From: Psychrobacter fulvigenes
GTDB taxonomy: Bacteria > Pseudomonadota > Gammaproteobacteria > Pseudomonadales > Moraxellaceae
DNA length: 64,000 nt
NCBI RefSeq assembly: GCF_904846155.1
Contig: NZ_CAJGZP010000001.1
Span: 496,001 to 560,000 of the forward strand
Direction: 5' to 3'
Made by a program: the position numbers and the translations under genes. Below the pieces are notes generated by a model. It had not been told where the DNA came from and searched no databases. It worked only from the letters and a program-made list of their open reading frames with translations. Positions 44,112-53,441 of this stretch are shown one piece after another. Within the stretch, counting starts at the first letter, position 1. Each line of letters starts with the position of its first letter.

Positions 44112-45191
44112 TCAGTTGAGCGTAAGACTTTCTTTGATACTTGGCTGCTCGTAAAAAGCCTGTAGCATCTCTTTGATATGTGTCGTGAACCAATCACTTT
44201 CAAGTGCATCATTAACGATAGGCATCAGCGCAGTACTAAACGATGTCATTGCAGCTTCATCAATATTCAGGCTAGTCGCCAAGACAGCGATAGAATCAGA
44301 CTGATGAATGGCATACCAAGTATCTACTGCTGCTGCAACCAAACTCTGCAAATAAGGAGAGATTCGCAAGCGGTTATAGCTTTGCTGCAAACTGGTTTCG
44401 AGGTGCTCAATACTGCTGTGCTCAGGATCATCACGTAAATAGTCTTGCACACGACTGATGGGTTGATCTTTAACACGTACCCAGCCTGTTACCAGCAGGC
44501 GCGTGACTTCTTCATTTGATAAGTGTGCTTGGGCATTGGCCTCTGCTCGTCGAGCCAAGTCTTTGATGTTGCGATGCAAATACATTTGCAGTTTTTCATC
44601 AAGATTTCTGTTGGTCGCTTTTTCAAAAGAGCTGCGCCCCATCTTCATCAGTTTGCCGACGCCCCCAGCTTTGTCTAAGGTGGTTTCCATAAAATCGTTG
44701 ATAGCGTGATAAAGCGTTTGGGTCAGTAAATCAGCGAAAGTATTGTTACCAATCAGCGTACTAATGAGAATGTTACGCTGCTGCTCATAATTGCCAACAT
44801 AAGTAGCAAGGGTCTCAACCTGGGTATCATCGATCAGATCAGACAGGGGTACGTTGTCATTGGCGGGGTGATAAATCAACGTGTGCAAGATATCGCGAAT
44901 ATCAGTGCGCATGACGTCGCTCATTGGTTGAGCGAGTATCCAGTTGTTGATGAGGTGCTTTAAATCATCGGCGTTTAGATACTTGTTCAACGGCTGTTCG
45001 CCTAACCATTGCCAAGCCTCTATCGTCAGTGGCTGCGCTTGATCGCGTAACCACTGCTGCACGAACGCAACTTGGGCATCGATTAAGCGGTCTATGGTTA
45101 TGCTAGCTTGGTTTTGGTTACTAGCAGCGTCAGTTGATTGAATGGCTAAGTTTTGGGTATGTTTTTCAGTTTGCATAGGTTTTGAGGTCAT
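44112..45191 (-). CDS. Hypothetical protein, helical, unknown function
   Basis: About 359 residues that I do not recognise. The protein is rich in amphipathic helices, with no signal peptide, membrane segment or catalytic motif visible. A region such as LDKAGGVGKLMKMGRSSFEK and a helical repeat-like C-terminal half stand out. An in-frame TTG at 45203 and an ATG at 45176 are other possible starts; none has a clear ribosome binding site. It lies 31 bases upstream of the YbjN-like gene, so the two probably form one unit. Confidence 0.7.
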   Translation of the reverse strand: MTSKPMQTEKHTQNLAIQSTDAASNQNQASITIDRLIDAQVAFVQQWLRDQAQPLTIEAWQWLGEQPLNKYLNADDLKHLINNWILAQPMSDVMRTDIRDILHTLIYHPANDNVPLSDLIDDTQVETLATYVGNYEQQRNILISTLIGNNTFADLLTQTLYHAINDFMETTLDKAGGVGKLMKMGRSSFEKATNRNLDEKLQMYLHRNIKDLARRAEANAQAHLSNEEVTRLLVTGWVRVKDQPISRVQDYLRDDPEHSSIEHLETSLQQSYNRLRISPYLQSLVAAAVDTWYAIHQSDSIAVLATSLNIDEAAMTSFSTALMPIVNDALESDWFTTHIKEMLQAFYEQPSIKESLTLN

Positions 45192-45413
45192 AGTAATCGA
45201 CAATTTGTTATACTGTGTGGTTGTAGTGAACCAACTACGAAACTGTTACAGCGTCAGACTTGCTTAATGTACTGGGTGTACTATTTTCGCTCGTCTTTTT
45301 TGTAGCAGTTTTATATTTGAATCACTATAGTGAGCATAGGGTATTATGCCATGAACGCCGTTAGGGTTTGTGGTGAATATTTATTGCTGCTTGATAAATA
45401 ATAAGAGGTTTTG

Positions 45414-46043
45414 ATGACAGCACTGCATTCACCCTTACTTACCTTTGATGAGCTGACCGTTCAGCGCGGGGAGATACCCTTGTGTGAAGGGGTTACGCTC
45501 AGCTTAGCTGCTGGTAGCATCTGCCATTTAGTCGGTGCGAACGGTACCGGCAAAACCACCTTGCTCATGCAGCTTGCGGGACTATTACCGATATTGACAG
45601 GTGCAGTTGGTTATCAAGGGACGGCAGGATTGCCAATACAACCGTTATATGTCTCCCACCAGTTGGGTATCCATTCAAGCTTAACGGTCGCGCAAAATCT
45701 AAGCTTTTTGTTGAATTTATATGGCATCACGCCAACTGGGGCTGATATTGATGAGGCGTTGGCATGGGTAGGGCTGCAAGGGTTTGAAACGCTGAGCTCA
45801 AACCATTTATCGGCTGGGCAAACGCGCAGAATTACGCTGGCACGCTTATATTTATTGACGCCACAAGTCACCCCGTTATGGCTACTTGATGAACCCTTTA
45901 CCGCGCTTGATGTGGATATGGTTGCGCGGATGGAGGACAGGCTGCGTGAGTTTGCTGATGCTGGCGGTGCGATATTAATGACCAGCCATCAGCCAGTGGC
46001 TGTCGCCAACCAAGTGCTCGATTTGTCAGATTATATGGTATAA
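45414..46043 (+). CDS. ccmA: Haem exporter ATP-binding protein CcmA
   Basis: 209 residues. Walker A GANGTGKTT, signature LSAGQTRR and Walker B LWLLDEP are present, and the short length fits CcmA. With CcmB, CcmC and CcmD it releases holo-CcmE during cytochrome c maturation. A TTG at 45411 precedes the ATG at 45414; the ATG is used, with AAGAGG upstream. The next gene starts 10 bases after the stop. Confidence 0.92.
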   Translation: MTALHSPLLTFDELTVQRGEIPLCEGVTLSLAAGSICHLVGANGTGKTTLLMQLAGLLPILTGAVGYQGTAGLPIQPLYVSHQLGIHSSLTVAQNLSFLLNLYGITPTGADIDEALAWVGLQGFETLSSNHLSAGQTRRITLARLYLLTPQVTPLWLLDEPFTALDVDMVARMEDRLREFADAGGAILMTSHQPVAVANQVLDLSDYMV

Positions 46044-46053
46044 GGGGCGCATA

Positions 46054-46788
46054 ATGACACAGAGCAAAGTGCAACCAGTAGTGAATACTTCCAAAAAATC
46101 TGACGTCGCTGCCATACGTGGTATTCGCTTTGGTCAGCTGTGGCGCCGTGAATGGCAAGTCAAACAGCAAGGGACAGTACAGTGGCTGTATCCTCTGGTG
46201 TTATTTTTGATGATTATCACTTTATTTCCGTTAGCAGTGGGCAGTGAGCCGCAGTTGCTGCAACGTCTTGCCGTATCGGCAGTGTGGATTGCCGCATTAT
46301 TATCACTGGTGATGGGTGTCGATGGTTTGTTTAAGCCGGCACTGGATAACGGCACGCTGGCACAGTTGGTAGTGGCAAAGGCTTCTATACCGCTTTGGGT
46401 ATTGATACGCTTAGCCATTCATTGGATATTTAGCAGTGGTATTGTGGCGGTACTCAGTTTGCTTGCTGTGCCACTGTTTCAGCTCGGCTGGTTTGAAGCT
46501 GGGATTTTGATGGCTTCTATCGTGGCTGGTAGTCCTATGCTGCTAATGTTGTCGGCGATTGCCAGTAGTTTGACCTTGTCCTTAAAAAACGGCGCGGTAT
46601 TGGTGCCCTTGATTGCGCTGCCGATGCAATTGCCAGTGTTGATTTTTGCCACGGGCGCGGTTGATTTGTTTGCGACCGGCCTGAATGGGCTGCCTATTTT
46701 AGCCTTGTTATTGGCAGGTAGTATCATGTCTGTGTTGCTCATGCCATGGGTGATTGCTCAGACTCTAAAGATGGCATGGCTGAATTAA
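46054..46788 (+). CDS. ccmB: Haem exporter permease CcmB
   Basis: 244 residues with about six membrane segments. The N-terminal cytoplasmic part leads to the first helix at about residue 45, and the family sequence MGVDGLFKPALDNGTLAQLV is present. It pairs with CcmA. The N-terminal 25 residues are longer than usual. Confidence 0.92.
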   Translation: MTQSKVQPVVNTSKKSDVAAIRGIRFGQLWRREWQVKQQGTVQWLYPLVLFLMIITLFPLAVGSEPQLLQRLAVSAVWIAALLSLVMGVDGLFKPALDNGTLAQLVVAKASIPLWVLIRLAIHWIFSSGIVAVLSLLAVPLFQLGWFEAGILMASIVAGSPMLLMLSAIASSLTLSLKNGAVLVPLIALPMQLPVLIFATGAVDLFATGLNGLPILALLLAGSIMSVLLMPWVIAQTLKMAWLN

Positions 46789-46810
46789 AATGTCAGTTTT
46801 ATATATTCGA

Positions 46811-46882
46811 TATAGTTAATTAAAAATAAAACTGTTATAGATCCAGTAGCGCTATAACATTTTTAAAGTGTATTAACTATAG
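46811..46882. repeat. Dispersed miniature palindromic repeat, copy D (short form)
   Basis: 72 bases from TATAGTTAATTAAAAATAAA to TATTAACTATAG, with CTATAGTTAAT-like terminal inverted repeats and the core CCAGTAGCGCTAT. It is the short form and lies between ccmB and ccmC. Confidence 0.78.
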
Positions 46883-47070
46883 TTGTCCTTTAAATGAACA
46901 GCGTGGTTAAAACTGGCAACTTTGCTATAATGGTAGTTTATAGATTCTATCCCATATTTAACGCCAGCAGGTTCATAGATAATAGCTTATAAGGTAGTCG
47001 CTTAATGCGTACGGCAATACCAGCTGAGTTTATCTGTCATAACCGATATGCTGTGCAATAGGTTGATTCC

Positions 47071-47859
47071 ATGCCCAATATGAAAAATGTCTCATCTCCT
47101 AGTTTGTGGCAGCGCATTTGGCAAGTATTCTTGACCACTGTGGGTACCAAGCAGTTTTTTCGTATTTTTGCGCCTTGGGTTAAGTGGCTTGCGATATTGG
47201 CCAGTATTTGCCTTGTGATCGGTAGTGTCTGGGGATTGGCGTTTGCGCCGCCCGACTACTTGCAAGGCAATAGCTATCGCATTATTTTTATCCATGTACC
47301 AGCAGCCAGTCTGGCCATCTCTATTTATTTTGCCCTTGCCGTGCTAGGCGTCATCTTTTTGGTTTGGAAGATTAAGACTGCCAGCTTGGTGGCGCAAGCA
47401 CTTGCGCCTTTGGGCTTCTTATTGTGTGTCATTAGTTTGCTGACAGGCTCTATTTGGGCAAAGCCAACGTGGGGCACTTACTGGGTTTGGGACGCACGCC
47501 TGACGTCGATGCTGATTTTGGCGTTTTTGTATGCAGGGGTGATGGCGCTATTTGCTGCTTTTGAACATACTGCCAATCGCGGCAAAGCGGCGGCTATCTT
47601 GTCAGTGGTTGGGGCTGTGAATCTGCCCATTATTAAGTATTCTGTACAATGGTGGAATACCTTGCACCAAGGATCGACTTTTACCTTGACCGCTGCGCCA
47701 AAAATGTCAGCAGATATGTGGATGCCGCTGTTACTTATGACCATAGGCAGCTATTTGTTGGTTGGGACATTGGCGATTTATCGTACCAATACGCTTATTT
47801 TGTATCGCGATCAAGGCAAAGCTTGGGTAAAAGAGTTCGTCCGTGAAAAAAACAAGTAA
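47071..47859 (+). CDS. ccmC: Haem-handling protein CcmC
   Basis: 262 residues with six membrane segments. The tryptophan-rich haem-binding motif is present as AKPTWGTYWVWDARLTSML, followed by the conserved loop IKYSVQWWNTLHQGST. It attaches haem to CcmE on the periplasmic side. It is separated from ccmB by 282 bases that include a miniature repeat, so it may rely on its own promoter. Confidence 0.95.
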   Translation: MPNMKNVSSPSLWQRIWQVFLTTVGTKQFFRIFAPWVKWLAILASICLVIGSVWGLAFAPPDYLQGNSYRIIFIHVPAASLAISIYFALAVLGVIFLVWKIKTASLVAQALAPLGFLLCVISLLTGSIWAKPTWGTYWVWDARLTSMLILAFLYAGVMALFAAFEHTANRGKAAAILSVVGAVNLPIIKYSVQWWNTLHQGSTFTLTAAPKMSADMWMPLLLMTIGSYLLVGTLAIYRTNTLILYRDQGKAWVKEFVREKNK

Positions 47860-47946
47860 CACCCAAATAATACCCAAGTTATTATTTATAGATAATACTG
47901 CATCATAAAGTTAAGTTTAAATGATAAAAATACCTAGGAGAAAATT

Positions 47947-48171
47947 GTGCAGCCCTATTTTTATAGCTTATCGGAATTTATCGCCATGGGTAAGCATGGT
48001 GTTTTTGTCTGGTCGTGCTGGGGCATTACCGTAGGTTTGATGTTCATTTTTATTTTGTATAGTCGCCGACAAAGACAGGCGTTGATTCGTCAGCTGGCCA
48101 TTCAACAAGCAAGACAAGCACAGCGTACCTCTAAGACTCCTAAATCTGTAAATAAGCATCGACCTTCATAA
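47947..48171 (+). CDS. ccmD: Haem exporter subunit CcmD
   Basis: 74 residues with one membrane segment (about 18-37) preceded by FIAMGKHGVFVWSCWG, the usual CcmD pattern, and a basic cytoplasmic tail. The start is GTG with AGGAG seven bases upstream. It helps release CcmE from CcmC. Confidence 0.85.
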   Translation: MQPYFYSLSEFIAMGKHGVFVWSCWGITVGLMFIFILYSRRQRQALIRQLAIQQARQAQRTSKTPKSVNKHRPS

Positions 48172-48329
48172 AATGACTTTAATATCAATAAATAAGGGTA
48201 TTGAATTGTCCAAAAAATGCTACTATATAACTATTATCAACGGGATTTGATGGCGATGCTTTTAGATCCTTTTTTTTATTCAAAATTTCCTTTATTTGTA
48301 CAGTAGTCACTCATTCATGAGGTAGTGGT

Positions 48330-48830
48330 ATGAACGCAGTTCGTCGCAAAAAATTGATGTGGGTTATGTTTACGCTTGCAGGCGCAGCGATCGCTGTGGT
48401 ATTAGTCGTTTATGCCATTGGGCAACAAACGGACTACTATTTTGATGCGACCGCCATTGCACAAGGTGAAGCGCCACAAGACAAACGTATTCGTGCTGGT
48501 GGTATGGTCGTGGCGGGCAGTGTGCAGCGCTCAGTCAGTGATCCTTTGAGTGTCGAGTTTGCGATTACTGACTTTGCTTCAACGGTTCCAGTGACCTATC
48601 AGGGTATTTTGCCTGATTTGTTTGCCGAAAACTCAGGCGTCGTAGCGACAGGAAAAATGCAAGGCGAAACCTTTGTCGCAGGCGAGGTGTTGGCGAAACA
48701 CGATGAAAACTATATGCCACCAGAAGTCGCCAAGTCGCTGAAGGAACATAACCGTAGCGGTGCCATTCCCGCGTCTGAGCAGTATAATCCCGCTGAACCG
48801 ATACGTGAGATGGAAACAATACAGCAGTAG
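48330..48830 (+). CDS. ccmE: Haem chaperone CcmE
   Basis: 166 residues with an N-terminal membrane anchor (about 8-30) and a periplasmic OB-fold. The haem-binding histidine and tyrosine are present in [13 protein letters not shown]. It carries haem covalently to the CcmF/H ligase, which is not encoded in this window; the next gene is an unrelated, oppositely oriented aldo/keto reductase. Confidence 0.95.
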   Translation: MNAVRRKKLMWVMFTLAGAAIAVVLVVYAIGQQTDYYFDATAIAQGEAPQDKRIRAGGMVVAGSVQRSVSDPLSVEFAITDFASTVPVTYQGILPDLFAENSGVVATGKMQGETFVAGEVLAKHDENYMPPEVAKSLKEHNRSGAIPASEQYNPAEPIREMETIQQ

Positions 48831-48858
48831 CCAGCAAGCAGTCTTTTGTCTTAATAGT

Positions 48859-48889
48859 AAAAAGCCACCGATTATATCAGTGGCTTTTT
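48859..48889. terminator. Terminator after ccmE
   Basis: AAAAAGCCAC and GTGGCTTTTT pair around a ten-base loop, with A and T runs on either side. It ends the ccm transcript and may also serve the convergent reductase locus. Confidence 0.85.
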
Positions 48890-48974
48890 GGTTTTTTCGC
48901 TTAATAAATAAGATGAGTTTGATAAACAAGAGTGCGACAAGTAACTGTATCTACTTGCGATAGCTAAAGACGGT

Positions 48975-49843
48975 CTAGTCATCCCATTCAGGCTTATAAT
49001 CAGGATGTTCAATCTGACGGCCATCAGAGCGGGCTAGACGGTCAATCTTGGCTAACTCATCTGCGCTCAATTGCACTTTGATGGCATCTAAATTACCTTG
49101 CAAATGATTAGGGTTAGAGGTCTTTGGAATAGCGATACGATCTTTGTCGGATAGAATCCAAGCCAATGATACTTGTGCTGGCGTCACCCCATGCTTGTCA
49201 GCGATCTCTTTGATTACGTCATTATTAAATACATCACCATGAGCAAGCGGCGAGTAAGCCTCTAGTAAAATATGATGATTATGCAAAAAAGTCTGCAAGG
49301 TATTTTGCTTTATAAACGGATGAATTGCTTTATAAACGGATGAAACTCAACTTGGTTGACGACGATAGGGACATCAGCATATTTCTTTGCTTCAATGATA
49401 TTGGCGATATTAAAGTTAGAGACACCGATATGACGTGTCAATCCTTGCTTTTGCAATTCACATAATGCAGGAATGGTTTTGGATAAGGGAACGCGGTCAT
49501 CAGGCCAATGTAGCAGCAATAAATCAACATAATCGGTATCTAGATTTTCCAGTGAGCGTTTGGCAGCTGCTTTTAATTTTTCTGGCTCAAACTTCATATC
49601 GTCAGGGAATATTTTGGTGGTCAAGAATAACTTATCACGCGCCACGCCTGATTGCTTGATACCTTTACCGACCTCAACTTCGTTACTATACGCTTGAGCA
49701 GTATCAATGTGCTCATAGCCCATTTTCAACGCTTGGCTAACGATATCAATACAGTCTTGTCCCTTCGATCGCCATGTACCTAATCCAAGCACTGGAATTT
49801 TGGCTTGTCCAGCAGTGCGAATGTTATAGTTTTTAGTGCTCAT
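48975..49843 (-). pseudogene. Aldo/keto reductase broken by a 20-bp tandem duplication
   Basis: The N-terminal part (49310-49843) has the family start GLGTWRSKGQDCIDIVSQAL, the catalytic Asp/Tyr region EHIDTAQAYSNE and HIGVSNFNIANIIEA, then ends abnormally at EFHPFIKQFIRL-stop. The C-terminal part (48975-49298) resumes with QTFLHNHHILLEAYSPLAHG and AIPKTSNPNHLQGNLDA. Removing one of two identical 20-bp units at 49305-49344 restores the continuous reading EFHPFIKQNTLQTFLHN and a protein of about 283 residues. The gene is therefore inactive as a full-length enzyme. Confidence 0.92.
49305..49344. repeat. 20-bp exact tandem duplication causing the reductase frameshift
   Basis: The unit TTGCTTTATAAACGGATGAA occurs at 49305-49324 and 49325-49344. 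Twenty is not a multiple of three, so it shifts the frame. Confidence 0.95.
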
Positions 49844-50154
49844 ATAATTATCCTTTTTATATGCGGTCTTGTAGCCGTTTGACCCATCGTTTTTTATACA
49901 GTGTATGATTTACTTGGAGTCAAAAACTTATAAACCATGGTTCATAGTAGTAATAGTAAAATCTAGTCCAATAGGACGACTATGTCACCTAGCCACTATA
50001 AAAACATTCAGCACAAAGCGAAAGAGCGAGTGACGGTTTCCTACAAAGGACAAACAGGCTGTAACGTCAGACAGGCTTATCAAACAAAGCTTTAGACGCC
50101 ATTATGGTTTAGGACACGTCCTAATCACTGACTAAATAAAAATAGGAGTTTTTA
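49844..50154. other. Intergenic region between the reductase pseudogene and the amidohydrolase
   Basis: About 310 bases with divergent promoters expected. ACTTGGAGTCAAAAACTTATAA near 49911 has a spacing reminiscent of a MerR-type promoter for the reductase, but this is weak. No gene seen. Confidence 0.35.
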
Positions 50155-51411
50155 ATGCTTAAATTTACCAATGCCAATATTTATCGTAATAGCGATGCCA
50201 ATGAGATTTTAGTTAAGAATGGTGTTATCGAGCAGATCGGTAAAAATCTGCCTGCTGCCGAGGAGGAAATTGATTTAAAAGGTCGGCTAATCGTACCGCC
50301 TTATGTGGATTCGCATCTGCATCTTGATTATGTCTATACCGGCGGTGGCGATGATGCCAAGAACGCATCAGGCACGCTATTTGAAGGTATCGCGCGCTGG
50401 CATGATGTCAAAAAAACGCAAACCTTTGCAGATGCCAAAGCGCGGATGCTAAAAGGTATTCAAGAAGAAGTCTCCAAAGGCGTGCAATATATTCGTACCC
50501 ATATTGATGTCTGCGATCCTGATCTGACAGGACTTAAAGCGATGCTTGAGCTGCGCGAAGAGTTGAAGGATAACGTCACTATTCAGATTGTGGCTTTTCC
50601 GCAAGAGGGTATGTACGCCTATAAAGGCGCAGTTGAGTTGATGGAAGAGGCGCTGAAGATGGGCGCGGATTGCGTCGGCGGTATTCCGCATTTTGAATGG
50701 GCATACGAGTTCGGTCAAGACTCGGTGCGCAAAACGGTTGAGCTGGCGCTTAAATATGACAAGCTCATCGACGTGCACTGTGACGAAACTGACGATCCGA
50801 TGAGTCGCCACGTTCAGTTATTAAATGCTTTGGTGATGATTGAAGGTATCGGTGCGCGTACCGCTGCTAGCCATACTTGCTCATTTGGCTCAGCAGATGA
50901 TGCCTATGCGTTTCGCATGATGGGTCTGTTTGAGCATTCAGGCATGAACTTCATTGCACTGCCTACTGAGAACGCTTATTTACAAGGTCGTCAAGATACC
51001 TATCCTAAGCGCCGCGGACTGACTCGCGTCAAGGAGTTTTGGGAGAGTGGCATCAACGTCAGCTTTGGTCAGGATTCTATCAATGACCCTTGGTATCCAG
51101 CCGGTAACGGTAACATGATGAATATTCTAGACAATGGTATTCACTTGGCACAAACCATGTCATTGCCGCAGCTTGATGTCTGTCTTGATTTCATCACCTT
51201 TAACGGTGCGAAGACCTTGAATATCGAAGAGGAATACGGTTTAGAAGTCGGACATGCAGCCAACTTTTTGGTGTTGGATGCCGATAGTCCATTTGAAGCG
51301 GTGCGCCAACGTGCCGACGTATTGGCATCAATCCGTAATGGCAAGTATCTATTCAAAAAACCTGAACCCAGTTATGAGATTGAACTGGATCTGTTTAGAG
51401 AAACCAAATAA
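50155..51411 (+). CDS. Cytosine-deaminase-like amidohydrolase
   Basis: 418 residues of the amidohydrolase superfamily, closest by eye to E. coli CodA. Metal-binding blocks are DSHLHLDYV (about residue 53), DVHCDETDDPMSRHV, ASHTCSF and VSFGQDSINDPWYPAGN; LQGRQDTYPKRRGLTRVKE is almost the CodA sequence. CodA has FGHDDVFDPWYP where this protein has FGQDSINDPWYP, so the residues around the catalytic Asp differ and the substrate may be another cyclic amidine or creatinine-type compound. GGAG lies seven bases before the ATG. No cytosine permease is adjacent; a MetNIQ-like importer converges from the other side. Confidence 0.82.
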   Translation: MLKFTNANIYRNSDANEILVKNGVIEQIGKNLPAAEEEIDLKGRLIVPPYVDSHLHLDYVYTGGGDDAKNASGTLFEGIARWHDVKKTQTFADAKARMLKGIQEEVSKGVQYIRTHIDVCDPDLTGLKAMLELREELKDNVTIQIVAFPQEGMYAYKGAVELMEEALKMGADCVGGIPHFEWAYEFGQDSVRKTVELALKYDKLIDVHCDETDDPMSRHVQLLNALVMIEGIGARTAASHTCSFGSADDAYAFRMMGLFEHSGMNFIALPTENAYLQGRQDTYPKRRGLTRVKEFWESGINVSFGQDSINDPWYPAGNGNMMNILDNGIHLAQTMSLPQLDVCLDFITFNGAKTLNIEEEYGLEVGHAANFLVLDADSPFEAVRQRADVLASIRNGKYLFKKPEPSYEIELDLFRETK

Positions 51412-51446
51412 CTGTGTTTGATAAATAACTATAAAATGCAGGCCAT

Positions 51447-51484
51447 AAAAAACGCCCATTACTTATCGGTAGTGGGCGTTTTTA
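51447..51484. terminator. Bidirectional terminator between the amidohydrolase and metQ
   Basis: AAAAAACGCCCATTAC pairs with GTAGTGGGCGTTTTT apart from one mismatch. It separates convergent genes. Confidence 0.88.
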
Positions 51485-51511
51485 CTATTATCAGTACACA
51501 ACATTTAAAGC

Positions 51512-52486
51512 TTATTCAGCAGCTGCAGCAACGGTACCTTCAGCGGTCGCTGTACCAGCAGTCGCAGTAACGGTTTCTGCTTGGTCAGCTGTGTTCCAGA
51601 TTTTTGGATATTTATAACCTGGGAAGGTGTCATGAGCGTATTTCTTGAACTCATCCGAGTTATAAGCTGCCGTCACATCTTGTACCCATTTTTTGCCGAC
51701 ATCAGCAGATTTAACCGCTGACCAGTTCACATAAGCGAAGCTTGGCTCTTGGAATAATGCATCTGTCAATACAATACCAGCGTCAGTAGCATAGTTGCCA
51801 TTAATAACGGCAAAGTCTACTTCGTCACGGGCGCGTGGTAACTGGGCAGCTTCTAGCTCAACGATTTTGATATCGTACTTGCTGTTATCAGCGATGTCCG
51901 TTTTTGCAGCGGTGAGTGGGTTGATGTCGTCTTTTAGGGTAATCCAGCCAAGATCGTCCATCATGACCAAGGCACGAGCAAAGTTACTTGGATCGTTAGG
52001 CGCTGAGACACTCATGCCTTTATAAGCGTCATCAAGAGAGGTTTTTTTGCCAGTATAGATACCGAGTGGCGCTGTTGGTACTTGGAATACTTCGACCAAA
52101 TCAAGATTGTTTTCAGTTTTGAAGGTATCAAGGTAAGGCTTGTGCTGAAAGATATTGATGTCCAAATCACCTTCGGCTAAAGCAAGGTTAGGACGGACAT
52201 AATCAGTAAAGGCAACCAATTCAACTTCATAGCCTTGTGCTTCAAGCGATCCTTTGACTTGGTTACGCACCATGTCTGCAAAATCGCCTTCGGTAGTGCC
52301 GATGATGATTTTGCTATGCTCAGGATCGATATCGCTAGCGCTCGTTTCCGCTGTCTCTGTCGTCGCTGGTGTTTCTTTGGTGGCTTCTGGAGCAGATGAG
52401 TTGTTACAGCCAACTAAAACTAGGCTTGATACACCAACAGCGGCAAATGCGGTTGCCAACTGACGGCTGATGTCTGTTAATTTCAT
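51512..52486 (-). CDS. metQ: MetQ/NlpA-family substrate-binding lipoprotein
   Basis: 324 residues. The signal ends in lipobox L-V-G-C with the cysteine at residue 27, followed by a 30-residue Thr/Glu-rich linker. The mature domain shows the NlpA pattern: ALAEGDLDINIFQHKPYLD, then VSAPNDPSNFARAL and FAVINGNYA. Methionine is the usual ligand. The gene is the last of metN-metI-metQ and is preceded by a 234-base gap. The C-terminal 25 residues are Ala/Thr-rich and unlike the family. Confidence 0.9.
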   Translation of the reverse strand: MKLTDISRQLATAFAAVGVSSLVLVGCNNSSAPEATKETPATTETAETSASDIDPEHSKIIIGTTEGDFADMVRNQVKGSLEAQGYEVELVAFTDYVRPNLALAEGDLDINIFQHKPYLDTFKTENNLDLVEVFQVPTAPLGIYTGKKTSLDDAYKGMSVSAPNDPSNFARALVMMDDLGWITLKDDINPLTAAKTDIADNSKYDIKIVELEAAQLPRARDEVDFAVINGNYATDAGIVLTDALFQEPSFAYVNWSAVKSADVGKKWVQDVTAAYNSDEFKKYAHDTFPGYKYPKIWNTADQAETVTATAGTATAEGTVAAAAE

Positions 52487-52720
52487 GAAATTCCCTTAAG
52501 AATAATAAATAAAAAGTGATTGGTTCAATGCTTGTAATACATAGCCATTAAAAAAGCAACATTATAAATAGTAATGTTGCTGCACAGACTGCATATATAT
52601 TAAGTTGCTAGAATGTTAACAAAGTTATATGGTTTCTAAGACAAAATCAAGCATTTTACTTATGAATAATCCCCATCAAACGCTGAATTTTATTCATAGT
52701 AAGTGTTTAGTAGCAAGCAC

Positions 52721-53407
52721 TCAGCGTTTATCTAAGCGCGTTGCTAACCAGTTGCCACCTGCCTGTATAGAAATAACCATGACCGATAACATGATAACAA
52801 TGAAGATCATGACCTCGGTTTGATAACGGTAATAGCCATAACGAATCGCTAAATCACCCAGACCACCACCGCCAATCATGCCAGCCGCTGCTGAAAATGA
52901 CAGCAAGCTAATGCAGAGGATGGTGACCGATAGTACCAGTCCCGAACGTGCTTCATTAAGCAATACCTTAATAATCGTAAAGGGACGAGCGCCCATTGAC
53001 TCAGTCGCTTCGATGATACCGCGTGGTACTTCGCGTAGGTTTTGTTCAACCAAACGCGCAAAGTAGAATGAGCCTGCAATCGCTAGTACCAAGGAGGCGG
53101 CGATAGGACCAATACCTGTGCCGACAATGGCTTTGGTAAAAGGACTCATGGCAATCATCAAAATCACAAATGGAAAGGCGCGCATAAAGTTGGTGATACC
53201 ACCCAAAATGGCATAAAGCCCTTTATTTTGTAAAAACTGCCGATCGCTGGATAAAAACAAAAATATCCCAAATAAGCCGCCAATGACGATGGCTGCCGTA
53301 GTGGAGATGCCTAACATCAAAAAGGTATCGAAAGTCGCTTGCCAAATCTCTTTACGCAGCGCAAGCAGCTTATCAATCGAAGCGGATAACTCAGCACCGG
53401 TCAACAT
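52721..53407 (-). CDS. metI: Methionine-type ABC transporter permease MetI
   Basis: 228 residues with five membrane segments. The EAA loop that contacts the ATPase is EATESMGARPFTIIKVLLNE, and the family sequence PFVILMIAMSPFTKAIVGT is present. Start and stop spacing (34 bases after metN) indicate co-transcription with metN. Confidence 0.93.
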   Translation of the reverse strand: MLTGAELSASIDKLLALRKEIWQATFDTFLMLGISTTAAIVIGGLFGIFLFLSSDRQFLQNKGLYAILGGITNFMRAFPFVILMIAMSPFTKAIVGTGIGPIAASLVLAIAGSFYFARLVEQNLREVPRGIIEATESMGARPFTIIKVLLNEARSGLVLSVTILCISLLSFSAAAGMIGGGGLGDLAIRYGYYRYQTEVMIFIVIMLSVMVISIQAGGNWLATRLDKR

Positions 53408-53441
53408 ATCTATTTCTCCTGCCTCATTAGTCTTCGTCTCT

